The translations under genes and the position numbers were made by a program. From positions 1-42,837 of the forward strand of contig JAABSE010000029.1 in the NCBI GenBank assembly GCA_011390575.1: a stretch of 42,837 nucleotides of DNA. Direction: 5' to 3'. The notes under the pieces are model-generated. The model was not told the DNA's origin, did not search any database, and saw nothing but the letters and a program-made list of their open reading frames with translations. This document shows positions 36,492 through 42,837 of the stretch, one piece after another. The stretch comes from Sphingobacteriia bacterium. GTDB lineage: Bacteria; Bacteroidota; Bacteroidia; Bacteroidales; UBA7960. The number at the start of each line of letters is the position of its first letter. The first letter of the stretch is position 1.

Positions 36492-37214
36492 TTACTCCCT
36501 TTTTACCAGTACATCGGCAATATGGAGTACTTTAAGGGGGAGGTTATTTCGGCTTATGTAACCCTGAATGTGCATCAGGCAAGATGCTTCTGTACTTATA
36601 ATGTATTCAGCGCCGGTTTTGAGCGCATTTTCGGCCTTTTGTTCTGCCATGGCGCTGGCAATGGCTTCATGTTTTACCGAAAAGGTTCCACCAAAACCGC
36701 AACAAACATCGGTATGTTCCATTTCAATTATCTCAAGTCCTTTTACTTTCGCCAGCAGCTTTCGTGGTTCATCTTTCAGCCCGTATTCCCTGATAGCAGC
36801 ACAAGAATCGTGGATGGTTGCTTTAACAGGAAAGGAAGCCCCAACATCTTCAACTTTCAGATAGTTTACAAGAAAATCTGTCAATTCAAATATTTTCCGG
36901 CTCAACTGCCGGTTGGGGTTATGCATGGCCGAATTGTCAAACATCCCGTTGTAGTAATTTTTCACCATGCCAATACATGAGGCCGAAGGGCCTACAACCA
37001 GGGGATAATCCATAAAATCCCTGATAAACTTTTCTGCTACGCAGCGGGCTTCTTCCCAGTAACCACCATTAAAGGCCATTTGTCCGCAGCAAGTTTGGTT
37101 TGGATTGTAATGTACTTTTACTCCGGCTTGCTCAAGAAGGGTTACCATATTTATTCCCGTTTGAGGGTATACCTGGTCAATAAAACAAGGGATAAAAATA
37201 CCTGCTTCCTTCAT
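36492..37214 (-). CDS. LutA-like (Fe-S)-binding CCG-domain protein
   Basis: This 240-residue protein carries two cysteine-rich CCG domains: TCCGQMAFNGG around residue 41 and DVCCGFGGTFSVKH around residue 167, each preceded by a further cysteine (IPCFIDQVYP and HDSCAAIREYG). This is the LutA/YkgE and glycolate-oxidase iron-sulfur subunit pattern. LutA is part of the LutABC lactate-oxidation complex, and heterodisulfide-reductase-type subunits share the fold. No lutB or lutC is seen on either side, since the downstream neighbour is the convergent hflC terminator and the upstream one is an rRNA methyltransferase. It is therefore an orphan whose partners must lie elsewhere. The start follows family length, with MKEAGIFIPCFIDQ. 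Confidence 0.86.
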   Translation of the reverse strand: MKEAGIFIPCFIDQVYPQTGINMVTLLEQAGVKVHYNPNQTCCGQMAFNGGYWEEARCVAEKFIRDFMDYPLVVGPSASCIGMVKNYYNGMFDNSAMHNPNRQLSRKIFELTDFLVNYLKVEDVGASFPVKATIHDSCAAIREYGLKDEPRKLLAKVKGLEIIEMEHTDVCCGFGGTFSVKHEAIASAMAEQKAENALKTGAEYIISTEASCLMHIQGYISRNNLPLKVLHIADVLVKRE

Positions 37215-37360
37215 GTATTGAAAATATTAATTTTTTACTTAATTATTGATCATATAACGTGTTGTGTGAAGAAATGTAAATCACATTGCCATGAGTGTTT
37301 GTTGCATAAAGCGGATAAATACCCGGGCTGATTTTCATTACTCTAAGACAACAGATTGAT

Positions 37361-38104
37361 TTACTTCCTGATACTGTACTCCCGTTGCCTGAGAACTTCA
37401 AAAAGGACGATGCCGGTAGCTACCGAAACGTTGAGCGAGCCGATCTGGCCACGCTGGGGAATGGAAATTTTATGATCAGCCATGGTAAGACACGCTTTGG
37501 AAATCCCTTTTTCCTCTGAGCCCATGATAACGGCCAGGGGCCCTTTCAGATCACTTTCAAACAGGTTGGCATCGGCTTTTTCTGTGCATGCCACGGTAGT
37601 AATACCACTCTCTTTCAAAAATGCAATCGTCTCCATTAAATCTCTTTCTTTACACACCGGAATCCTGGTGAGAGCGCCGGAAGAGGTTTTTATTGCATCA
37701 GCATTTACCGGGGCACTTGATTTTTCACCCATGACAATGGCATGGGCCCCTGCACATTCGGCAGAACGGGCAATGGCTCCCATGTTGCGCACGTCGGTAA
37801 TTTTATCGAGCAATACCAGCAGAGGAGTTTCCCCGTTTTCATAAATCTGCGGCAGGAGCATTTCCAGTTTTTGATATTCTATTTCTGCAATCAGGGCAAT
37901 AAACCCCTGGTGGTTTTTTCGGGTAATTCTGTTCAGTTTTTCCTGTGGGACCACCTGAAAAGGTATTTCCTTTTCGCGGATAAGCTGGAAAAGTTTCTGA
38001 AAAGAGGAGCCTTCCAGACCCTTTTGAATCAATACTTTTTCAGGGATTTTTCCCTCCTCCAGTAATTCCATTACCGGTCTGATGCCAAAAATATAGTTTT
38101 CCAA
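37361..38104 (-). CDS. rlmB: 23S rRNA 2'-O-ribose methyltransferase, TrmH/SpoU family (RlmB-like)
   Basis: This 247-residue protein has an N-terminal substrate-binding domain (MENYIFGIRPVMELLEEGKI) and the SPOUT knot domain. Motif 1 is ITDVRNMGAIARSAECAGAH (about residues 101-120), motif 2 is AVIMGSEEKGIS, and motif 3 is ISIPQRGQIGSLNVSVATG followed by IVLFEVLRQ. These bind S-adenosylmethionine in the trefoil knot. RlmB methylates G2251 of 23S rRNA; other SpoU members act on tRNA or other rRNA sites, so the exact target is inferred. It is 33 bases after the GWxTD lipoprotein gene and reads in the same direction. Confidence 0.93.
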   Translation of the reverse strand: MENYIFGIRPVMELLEEGKIPEKVLIQKGLEGSSFQKLFQLIREKEIPFQVVPQEKLNRITRKNHQGFIALIAEIEYQKLEMLLPQIYENGETPLLVLLDKITDVRNMGAIARSAECAGAHAIVMGEKSSAPVNADAIKTSSGALTRIPVCKERDLMETIAFLKESGITTVACTEKADANLFESDLKGPLAVIMGSEEKGISKACLTMADHKISIPQRGQIGSLNVSVATGIVLFEVLRQREYSIRK

Positions 38105-38137
38105 TTTGGTAGGTATTTAGTAGTTAATTATTACTTA

Positions 38138-39391
38138 TTATCTTCTCCATCTGTCTACAGCATGATTCCAGTTTCGCCGGAAGCCAGATTTTCTTTCCAG
38201 TTCAAAGTGGCTATCGGATAAGAAGTGCTTTGTCTTTAAAAATTGAAATTCAGCACCGGGGCTGTTGAGTTCTTCATTATAATACCATGTTTCTGCCTCA
38301 TCATCATGATACACCCTATCGGGTGGTCCGAAAATTATATAAATCATTCCTTTTTCTGTTTGCCATCCGGGCAAAAAGGAGCTGAACAAAGTGTTTGCTT
38401 CCACAACCCTCTGATTGTAATTGCGCATCATGGTGGCGCCTCTGTCAGGGTTACCTGCGCTTCTTGCCCAAAATCGCTCAGCTGCCAGTTGTGCATCCCC
38501 AAGAGCAAACAATGCATTATACTCGTCGCCTGAGGTGATATATCTTAAAGGCAGGAGCATAGCATCTCCTGAAGGAACGCCTGGAAAATCATTCCAGAAA
38601 CTTCGGATGGTAAATCCTGATTCTGTGTTTCCGGGTTCTGAAAGCCGGTATAATCCATTTTCCGGGATATGAAAACGGGTTATGCCTCCGTTGAAATTTA
38701 CCAGGTAAATGCTGTCAGGTACAAGGTTAAAGGTTTCTTCCTCATTTGTTACATAGGGTGCCGCTGGTATCTCATTCAATAGTGAATAGCGGCGCACTTC
38801 CAACGAAAAATCAAAATCTTTCACATGAGTAATCAAATACTCTTCATCTGCACGCAAGTAAAAAGGCGGTAAATGAAAAGCGGATTTGTCAACTTCCGAA
38901 GCCGTGAAAAACTCTTCACTAAAAATACTGTTCTTGTTTGTTGTTAGAAGTGTATTTTCAGAAGTTCTTCTGTTTAAATCTTCAAACAGAATAAAAATCT
39001 GGTATGAATCGCCCTGTGGCACAGGAAAGGTCATCTCATTTTTTACCCTTCGGTTTTCAGCAACATGTAAAGTATCTGTAAACAAGTATGTTTGTGTATG
39101 CAAATGGCTATCTTTGGTAAAGCCGGTATATAAAGAAAGGGTAAGTTTGTAATTGGCCAGATAGAACTCTTCCCTGGCATCGCGAACATAGAAGAGCTGG
39201 TCAGCGTCAATCTCCAGGTGGATTTGGCTCAGCTCTTGATCTATATGAGAAATCCGGTAGTCCGGATTTATAGTCCTTTTTTCTGTATGATAACTATGTG
39301 CCATGTTAACGCTACCAATGCGGGTAACCTGACTGCAACCCGAAAGAAGAAAGCCAACGAAAGAAAAAAGTATAATAAACCTTTTTGCCAT
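38138..39391 (-). CDS. GWxTD-domain lipoprotein
   Basis: This 417-residue protein has a lipoprotein signal peptide, MAKRFIILFSFVGFLLSGC, with the acylated Cys at residue 19 (lipobox LSGC). The C-terminal third has the GWxTD domain pattern: AERFWARSAGNPDRGATMMR, EANTLFSSFLPGWQTEKGMI, YIIFGPPDRVYHDDEAETWY. The name motif is GWQTE here, a conservative Asp-to-Glu change. The middle part is beta-rich (about residues 50-260) and looks extracytoplasmic. The domain is common in Bacteroidota and some other phyla and has no assigned function. The TATCTTTG box four bases before the ATG supports both the start and a near-leaderless transcript. rlmB follows directly. Confidence 0.85.
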   Translation of the reverse strand: MAKRFIILFSFVGFLLSGCSQVTRIGSVNMAHSYHTEKRTINPDYRISHIDQELSQIHLEIDADQLFYVRDAREEFYLANYKLTLSLYTGFTKDSHLHTQTYLFTDTLHVAENRRVKNEMTFPVPQGDSYQIFILFEDLNRRTSENTLLTTNKNSIFSEEFFTASEVDKSAFHLPPFYLRADEEYLITHVKDFDFSLEVRRYSLLNEIPAAPYVTNEEETFNLVPDSIYLVNFNGGITRFHIPENGLYRLSEPGNTESGFTIRSFWNDFPGVPSGDAMLLPLRYITSGDEYNALFALGDAQLAAERFWARSAGNPDRGATMMRNYNQRVVEANTLFSSFLPGWQTEKGMIYIIFGPPDRVYHDDEAETWYYNEELNSPGAEFQFLKTKHFLSDSHFELERKSGFRRNWNHAVDRWRR

Positions 39392-39395
39392 GGTG

Positions 39396-39403
39396 CAAAG
39401 ATA
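39396..39403 (-). promoter_or_regulatory. Start-proximal -7 box (TATCTTTG) of the GWxTD lipoprotein gene
   Basis: The minus strand reads TATCTTTG-CACC-ATG, an exact TAnnTTTG four bases before the start at 39391. The same geometry occurs at the pantothenate kinase gene. Confidence 0.5.
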
Positions 39404-39409
39404 AAGATA

Positions 39410-39583
39410 ATGTTTGGCAGAATTTTATTTCATATTTTAAAAACAAAACTTTTTGAGGTATTTGAAAACCTCTCAAGCCTTGCATGTTGCGCTTTATTCT
39501 TTGCTGGTTTATTCTTTTCTGTCAGGTTCATCGTAAAATTGACAAACAGGTTTTTTTACCTGCCTGAATGTATTCTTCTTTAG
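39410..39583 (+). CDS. Possible small single-pass membrane protein (unrecognised)
   Basis: A 57-codon frame encodes a peptide with one hydrophobic segment (LACCALFFAGLFFSVRFIV) and a basic C-terminal side. It starts 19 bases from the divergent lipoprotein start and lies 84 bases before the leucine-rich-repeat gene. No family is recognised, and a chance ORF in AT-rich DNA is equally possible. The frame can also be extended upstream over the antisense strand of the lipoprotein gene, which is not plausible as coding. Confidence 0.2.
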   Translation: MFGRILFHILKTKLFEVFENLSSLACCALFFAGLFFSVRFIVKLTNRFFYLPECILL

Positions 39584-39640
39584 TGTTTTCATGGAGATTT
39601 CTGGCGCAAAAATGGGTAATTACCGCACTGTTTTTTTTGA

Positions 39641-39648
39641 TAGTTTTG
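39641..39648 (+). promoter_or_regulatory. Candidate -7 box (TAGTTTTG) upstream of the leucine-rich-repeat gene
   Basis: TAGTTTTG on the plus strand matches TAnnTTTG, 19 bases before the ATG at 39668, implying a short leader of about 12-15 bases. No obvious -33 TTG is seen. Confidence 0.5.
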
Positions 39649-39667
39649 GTCCAAATTATTTTATACT

Positions 39668-40576
39668 ATGGATAGAGACGAAGTACTGGAAGCCATTGAG
39701 CTGGCAAAGGAACAAAAACTTAAAAAATTAAGCCTGTCAAATCGTGGAATTACTGAACTACCTCCCGAAATAAGCAGGCTAAGTCAGGTTCAAAAACTTG
39801 ATCTTTCTTACAATAATATAAAAAGGTTACCCGACGAGTTCTGTCATCTTACCAACCTGGGATCCTTATATCTTAACCATAATGAATTAAAGTCACTGCC
39901 AGGTTGTTTTGGCAATCTTACCAACCTTACAAGTCTGGACCTCAGCAATAACCGGTTAGAACAATTGCCGGAAAGCCTGGGAGATATGAACAGTCTTGTA
40001 CATCTTGATTTGAGTTTCAATCAAATAAAGAATCTCCCCCTTAGTATGGTCAATCTCACGGGGCTCAAGAAACTCTACCTTGAGAACAACCCCAGTGAGT
40101 TTCCTCCGGAAAAAGTGATAAAAAGAGGTTTGTATGCCACCATGCACTTTTTATTTGGAGAAATACGCAAGAAGGAAAGTGCCAAGGTCATTATGCAGGT
40201 TTACAACATGCCTCGGGATTTGATTACACCTTTTACTACTTATATCGAGTGTTTTAACGACCTTGTTTCATCAGCCAATGATCAGCATATCAATTTCGAT
40301 GTAAAATATATCAAGCAGGATTTCACTGCCCAATTGGATGTAGACCTGGAGATGGAAAAGTACTTACTGGACTTTATGAGTTTCCTTAAATCCAACATCG
40401 GGCAGAAACCCTATACAGAGTATAAAAAAGAAGGCAAGGGCCTGATGGGGCTGCAGCTTGCCGAATTAAGCCAGCAGCTTGTGGGTGTAAGTAAATCGCT
40501 CAATGAGAAAATGGATGAAATGAAAAGCCTTCAGGAGCGCATTGAGAAGCTTACCCAAATCATGGAAAAAAAATAA
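39668..40576 (+). CDS. Leucine-rich-repeat protein with unrecognised C-terminal domain and coiled coil
   Basis: Residues about 17-143 hold five to six leucine-rich repeats of 23 residues (LDLSYNNIKRLPDEFCHLTN; LDLSNNRLEQLPESLGDMNS), the ELPPEI/LP-type seen in Roco and bacterial LRR proteins. The N-terminal DEVLEAIELAKEQKLKKLSL is the usual cap of those. Residues about 165-245 are a compact mixed region (AKVIMQVYNMPRDLITPF, then FDVKYIKQDFTAQLDVDLEM) that I do not recognise, and residues 262-302 form a coiled coil (LSQQLVGVSKSLNEKMDEMK). There is no signal peptide or membrane segment, so it should be cytoplasmic. No GTPase domain is present. It is transcribed alone, converging on the TamA-like gene, and is likely a protein-interaction adaptor. 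Confidence 0.8.
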   Translation: MDRDEVLEAIELAKEQKLKKLSLSNRGITELPPEISRLSQVQKLDLSYNNIKRLPDEFCHLTNLGSLYLNHNELKSLPGCFGNLTNLTSLDLSNNRLEQLPESLGDMNSLVHLDLSFNQIKNLPLSMVNLTGLKKLYLENNPSEFPPEKVIKRGLYATMHFLFGEIRKKESAKVIMQVYNMPRDLITPFTTYIECFNDLVSSANDQHINFDVKYIKQDFTAQLDVDLEMEKYLLDFMSFLKSNIGQKPYTEYKKEGKGLMGLQLAELSQQLVGVSKSLNEKMDEMKSLQERIEKLTQIMEKK

Positions 40577-40638
40577 AGACAGCCAAGCAGACAGCTGCTG
40601 CTATTTTCGTTATATTGACCTTGCCGGCGCGGATTTAA

Positions 40639-42363
40639 TCAAAAGGTTGAAATATAACCCACATGAACTTTGGCATTTCTGAATTCGGGAGCAACATTTT
40701 TTCTGAATCCCACTGCAAGGTTTATGGAAAACATGCCTGCCGGAGTTTGCAGGTTAAGTCCGACACCCATTCCAACAGGGTAATCATTAAAAAGATTGTC
40801 GTCAATTTCCAGCTGATACCAGCCTCCATTGGCAAATACACTGAAAAAACTCTGCGGTGCAGTAAAAAACCTGAATTCTATATCGGCCATGGAATAAGCT
40901 GAAGCTGCAATAGACAATTCATCAAAACCACGAAGCGATGTAAATCCACCCAGCAAAAAAAGCTGATTACGGGGTAGATTTCTTCCGTTAAGATATCCGG
41001 TACGGTTACCCACAGAAAGAGTGGCTCTTGCTCCTGTTTGCCATCTTTTTTCCACATGGGTTAGTATATTTACCCGGGTTTTTCGCATTTCTGTCTCATC
41101 ATAAATGTCTTCAGGGAGATTGTTGTTGATGATGATCTTTCTGATACCTGCCGAGGCGATCAGGTTGGACGAGAATCCCTCCTGCAGTAATTGCCTGTAA
41201 AATGCAGGGGTACTGAAGCGATATTCCAAACCGTAAAGATTCATTCTGAAATCAAGGTTGGGAGTAGTGTTATCGACGTTTTGCAGGTCCCGGGTATTGA
41301 TAAGGTTGTTTGCTGTGTAATGCCAGAATACTCCAATTTTACTTCCGGATGAAACATTGAAGAATAAAGCCGGTTTAAACTGCATTTGCAACCAGCTGGA
41401 GTCTTGTTTGTGCAGTGCAAACATTAGTTCGGTTTCAAGGGGTAACCTGAATGGGTAGGGGTAGCTGCCTTTGAGATTGAGAATTTGCGTGCCGGAACCG
41501 GGACCCTGCCATTCAATGTCGATGTTTTCGCCCATTCCCATTGCATTGGATAAATAGAGATTGAGCAGGCCCGTAACCTGAAAGGGTGTTTCAGGGTCGG
41601 AGCCCCCTGCAAATCCGGCGATACCATCAAAACGATTGGAAGGCACATTTTTGAGCGGAAGCAGCAATGTGGCAAGGCCGGGGGAGAAGCTCAACTGAAC
41701 AGGTCCAGTCAATTCTGCAAAATCGAGCTCCTGAAGCTTTTGCTCTGCTTCATTGACAAGTTTTTCGTTATAAAGATTGCCGGCAACTATGCCCAGAAAA
41801 TTCTCTATAAAATAATTGTTCAGTTTGGCATCTCCTGCAATAGTGATAGTATCAAAAAGAATACTTTCGGAAGGGTTGGCTTCCAGGTCAAGAAATATCT
41901 TATTGCCGGCTACCTGCACATTTTGTTTCTCAATGCGCGCAAAAGGGTGGCCCTGGGTAGCATAAAAGTCAATAATTCGACTGAGATCTGCTTCAAAATT
42001 TTTAAAGCTGACAGGAACTGCTTTGGTAAGATGCTGTATGTTTGCACCGTAAAGAGCCATGTCGCTTATGATCAGGTTGTTGACCTTGTAAAAGAATTGT
42101 TGGCCCCGGGTAAGGTAAACCGCAATCTCATCATTTATCAAAACGATACTGTCAATGTTGGCTGTCAAATATCCTTTTTTATGAAGTTCGGATATTCTTT
42201 CACCAGCCAGTACTTTTGCATTATTAACACCCTGGATTTCGTCTGATGGGATATAAAAAACCTCCTGCAAAGAATCATTTCCACTTTGTTGTCCTGAAGT
42301 TTGATCAACAGCCGCCATGCAAAGCAAGGCACATAGCAGGATATTTATCACAAAGCGGGTCAT
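40639..42363 (-). CDS. TamA/BamA-superfamily outer-membrane protein
   Basis: The 574-residue precursor has a signal peptide (FVINILLCALLCMAAVDQTS). Three POTRA-like domains follow (about residues 40-90, 90-162 and 165-238; helix motifs such as ADLSRIIDFYATQGHPFARI and EAEQKLQELDFAEL). The rest is a beta-barrel of about 330 residues. The barrel carries SLRGF at residues 476-480 in the loop-6 position (the V/L-R-G-F/Y motif of Omp85 proteins), and the C-terminus ends in F as in barrel beta-signals. Size and three POTRAs fit TamA (E. coli 577 residues) better than BamA, with five POTRAs. It would insert or assemble proteins in the outer membrane. No tamB is adjacent in the window. Its start is 2 bases from the ung stop, so the two are co-transcribed. 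Confidence 0.86.
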   Translation of the reverse strand: MTRFVINILLCALLCMAAVDQTSGQQSGNDSLQEVFYIPSDEIQGVNNAKVLAGERISELHKKGYLTANIDSIVLINDEIAVYLTRGQQFFYKVNNLIISDMALYGANIQHLTKAVPVSFKNFEADLSRIIDFYATQGHPFARIEKQNVQVAGNKIFLDLEANPSESILFDTITIAGDAKLNNYFIENFLGIVAGNLYNEKLVNEAEQKLQELDFAELTGPVQLSFSPGLATLLLPLKNVPSNRFDGIAGFAGGSDPETPFQVTGLLNLYLSNAMGMGENIDIEWQGPGSGTQILNLKGSYPYPFRLPLETELMFALHKQDSSWLQMQFKPALFFNVSSGSKIGVFWHYTANNLINTRDLQNVDNTTPNLDFRMNLYGLEYRFSTPAFYRQLLQEGFSSNLIASAGIRKIIINNNLPEDIYDETEMRKTRVNILTHVEKRWQTGARATLSVGNRTGYLNGRNLPRNQLFLLGGFTSLRGFDELSIAASAYSMADIEFRFFTAPQSFFSVFANGGWYQLEIDDNLFNDYPVGMGVGLNLQTPAGMFSINLAVGFRKNVAPEFRNAKVHVGYISTF

Positions 42364-42365
42364 TG

Positions 42366-42837
42366 TCAGGTTTGATTGAGATTCCAGTCAATGGGTTCAA
42401 TTTGATGCTGTATCAGGTATTCATTGGTAAGGGAAAAATGTCGACAACCAAAAAAGCCCCTTGAGGCTGAAAGAGGGGAGGGGTGAACAGCAGTAAGAAT
42501 CAGATGCTTTGAAGTATCAATAATAGCAGTTTTTTGTCTGGCATAGTTGCCCCAAAGGATGAAAACAAGGTTTTTCCTTTTCTGCGATAGCAGTTCAATG
42601 GCCCTGTCGGTGAAAATTTCCCACCCTTTTTTCTGATGTGAGCCGGCATTATTGGCTTGTACTGTTAGAGTTGCATTCAGCAGGAGTACCCCTTGCCGGG
42701 CCCATTTTTCCAGGTTGCCATGGCCGGGAAAAGGAATATCCAGGTCTGTTTTTAATTCTTTGAAAATATTGATCAGTGAAGGAGGAGGAGCAATGCCGGC
42801 AGGGACAGAAAAGCACAAACCGTGGGCTTGTCCGGGG
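42366..42837 (-). CDS. ung: Uracil-DNA glycosylase, 5' end outside the window
   Basis: The frame is open to the right edge and must start beyond it. The visible 157 residues begin with [14 protein letters not shown], part of the water-activating loop region whose QDPYHG motif lies just outside the window. They include [20 protein letters not shown] (uracil-binding loop with the conserved Asn), [12 protein letters not shown], and [20 protein letters not shown] (the HPSPLSA leucine-intercalation loop). The enzyme removes uracil from DNA. The C-terminal part is complete: about 150 residues follow the HG motif. A start at the internal TTG at 42818 would remove the active-site loop and is wrong. 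Confidence 0.95.
   Translation of the reverse strand, partial: PGQAHGLCFSVPAGIAPPPSLINIFKELKTDLDIPFPGHGNLEKWARQGVLLLNATLTVQANNAGSHQKKGWEIFTDRAIELLSQKRKNLVFILWGNYARQKTAIIDTSKHLILTAVHPSPLSASRGFFGCRHFSLTNEYLIQHQIEPIDWNLNQT

Noticed and set aside
41740..42246. 168-codon plus-strand frame
   Set aside because: Antisense to the TamA-like gene, with no independent support.
42366..42818. ung as a complete 150-residue gene starting at TTG 42818
   Set aside because: The frame stays open to the window edge and a start there would cut through the conserved HGxxFSVP region. The gene is simply truncated by the window.

Overview
The window looks like a chromosomal segment of a Bacteroidota bacterium, probably a Bacteroidales/Marinilabiliales-type anaerobe or marine relative. 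The evidence is AT-rich intergenic DNA, several exact TAnnTTTG promoter boxes, no obvious Shine-Dalgarno sequences at the starts I examined, a C-terminal type IX secretion (T9SS) sorting domain, a GWxTD lipoprotein, and Bacteroidota-style GDP-fucose and polyprenyl glycosylphosphotransferase genes. I see no rRNA, tRNA, CRISPR array, insertion sequence or phage gene.

Positions 1-32.3 kb hold an exopolysaccharide/capsule locus, read almost entirely on the minus strand (right to left). It starts with a membrane glycosylphosphotransferase that loads the first sugar on undecaprenyl phosphate (30894-32348). Next come nucleotide-sugar enzymes: gmd and fcl for GDP-L-fucose and a UDP-glucuronate 4-epimerase-like protein. 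Then follow a 1591-residue T9SS surface protein (beta-helix, InlB-like repeats, sorting tail), a hexapeptide acyltransferase and a WecG/TagA transferase. A two-gene plus-strand island of glycosyltransferases (16612-18616) interrupts the order. It continues on the minus strand with a GT4 transferase, a CapK-like adenylating enzyme, wecB (UDP-ManNAc), a six-hairpin glycan-enzyme-like protein, a Wzy-like polymerase and a Wzx flippase. The left end is filled by a giant surface protein of more than 2650 residues that runs off the window; its N-terminus is at 7952. Inferred product: a Wzx/Wzy-type glycan containing fucose, a uronic acid and ManNAc, possibly acylated, with two very large secreted proteins encoded in the same locus. 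No Wza/Wzc export or chain-length gene lies inside the window.

Positions 32.7-42.8 kb are ordinary chromosomal genes: a GNAT acetyltransferase, type II pantothenate kinase, the hflK-hflC pair, an orphan LutA-like CCG protein, rlmB-type rRNA methyltransferase, a GWxTD lipoprotein, a leucine-rich-repeat protein with an unrecognised C-terminal half, a TamA/BamA-like outer-membrane protein and the 3' part of ung.

Strong hairpin terminators at 20694-20728, 26414-26450, 30798-30839 and 36399-36427 divide the transcripts. Two genes (pantothenate kinase and GWxTD) have a TAnnTTTG box four bases from the ATG, implying almost leaderless mRNAs.
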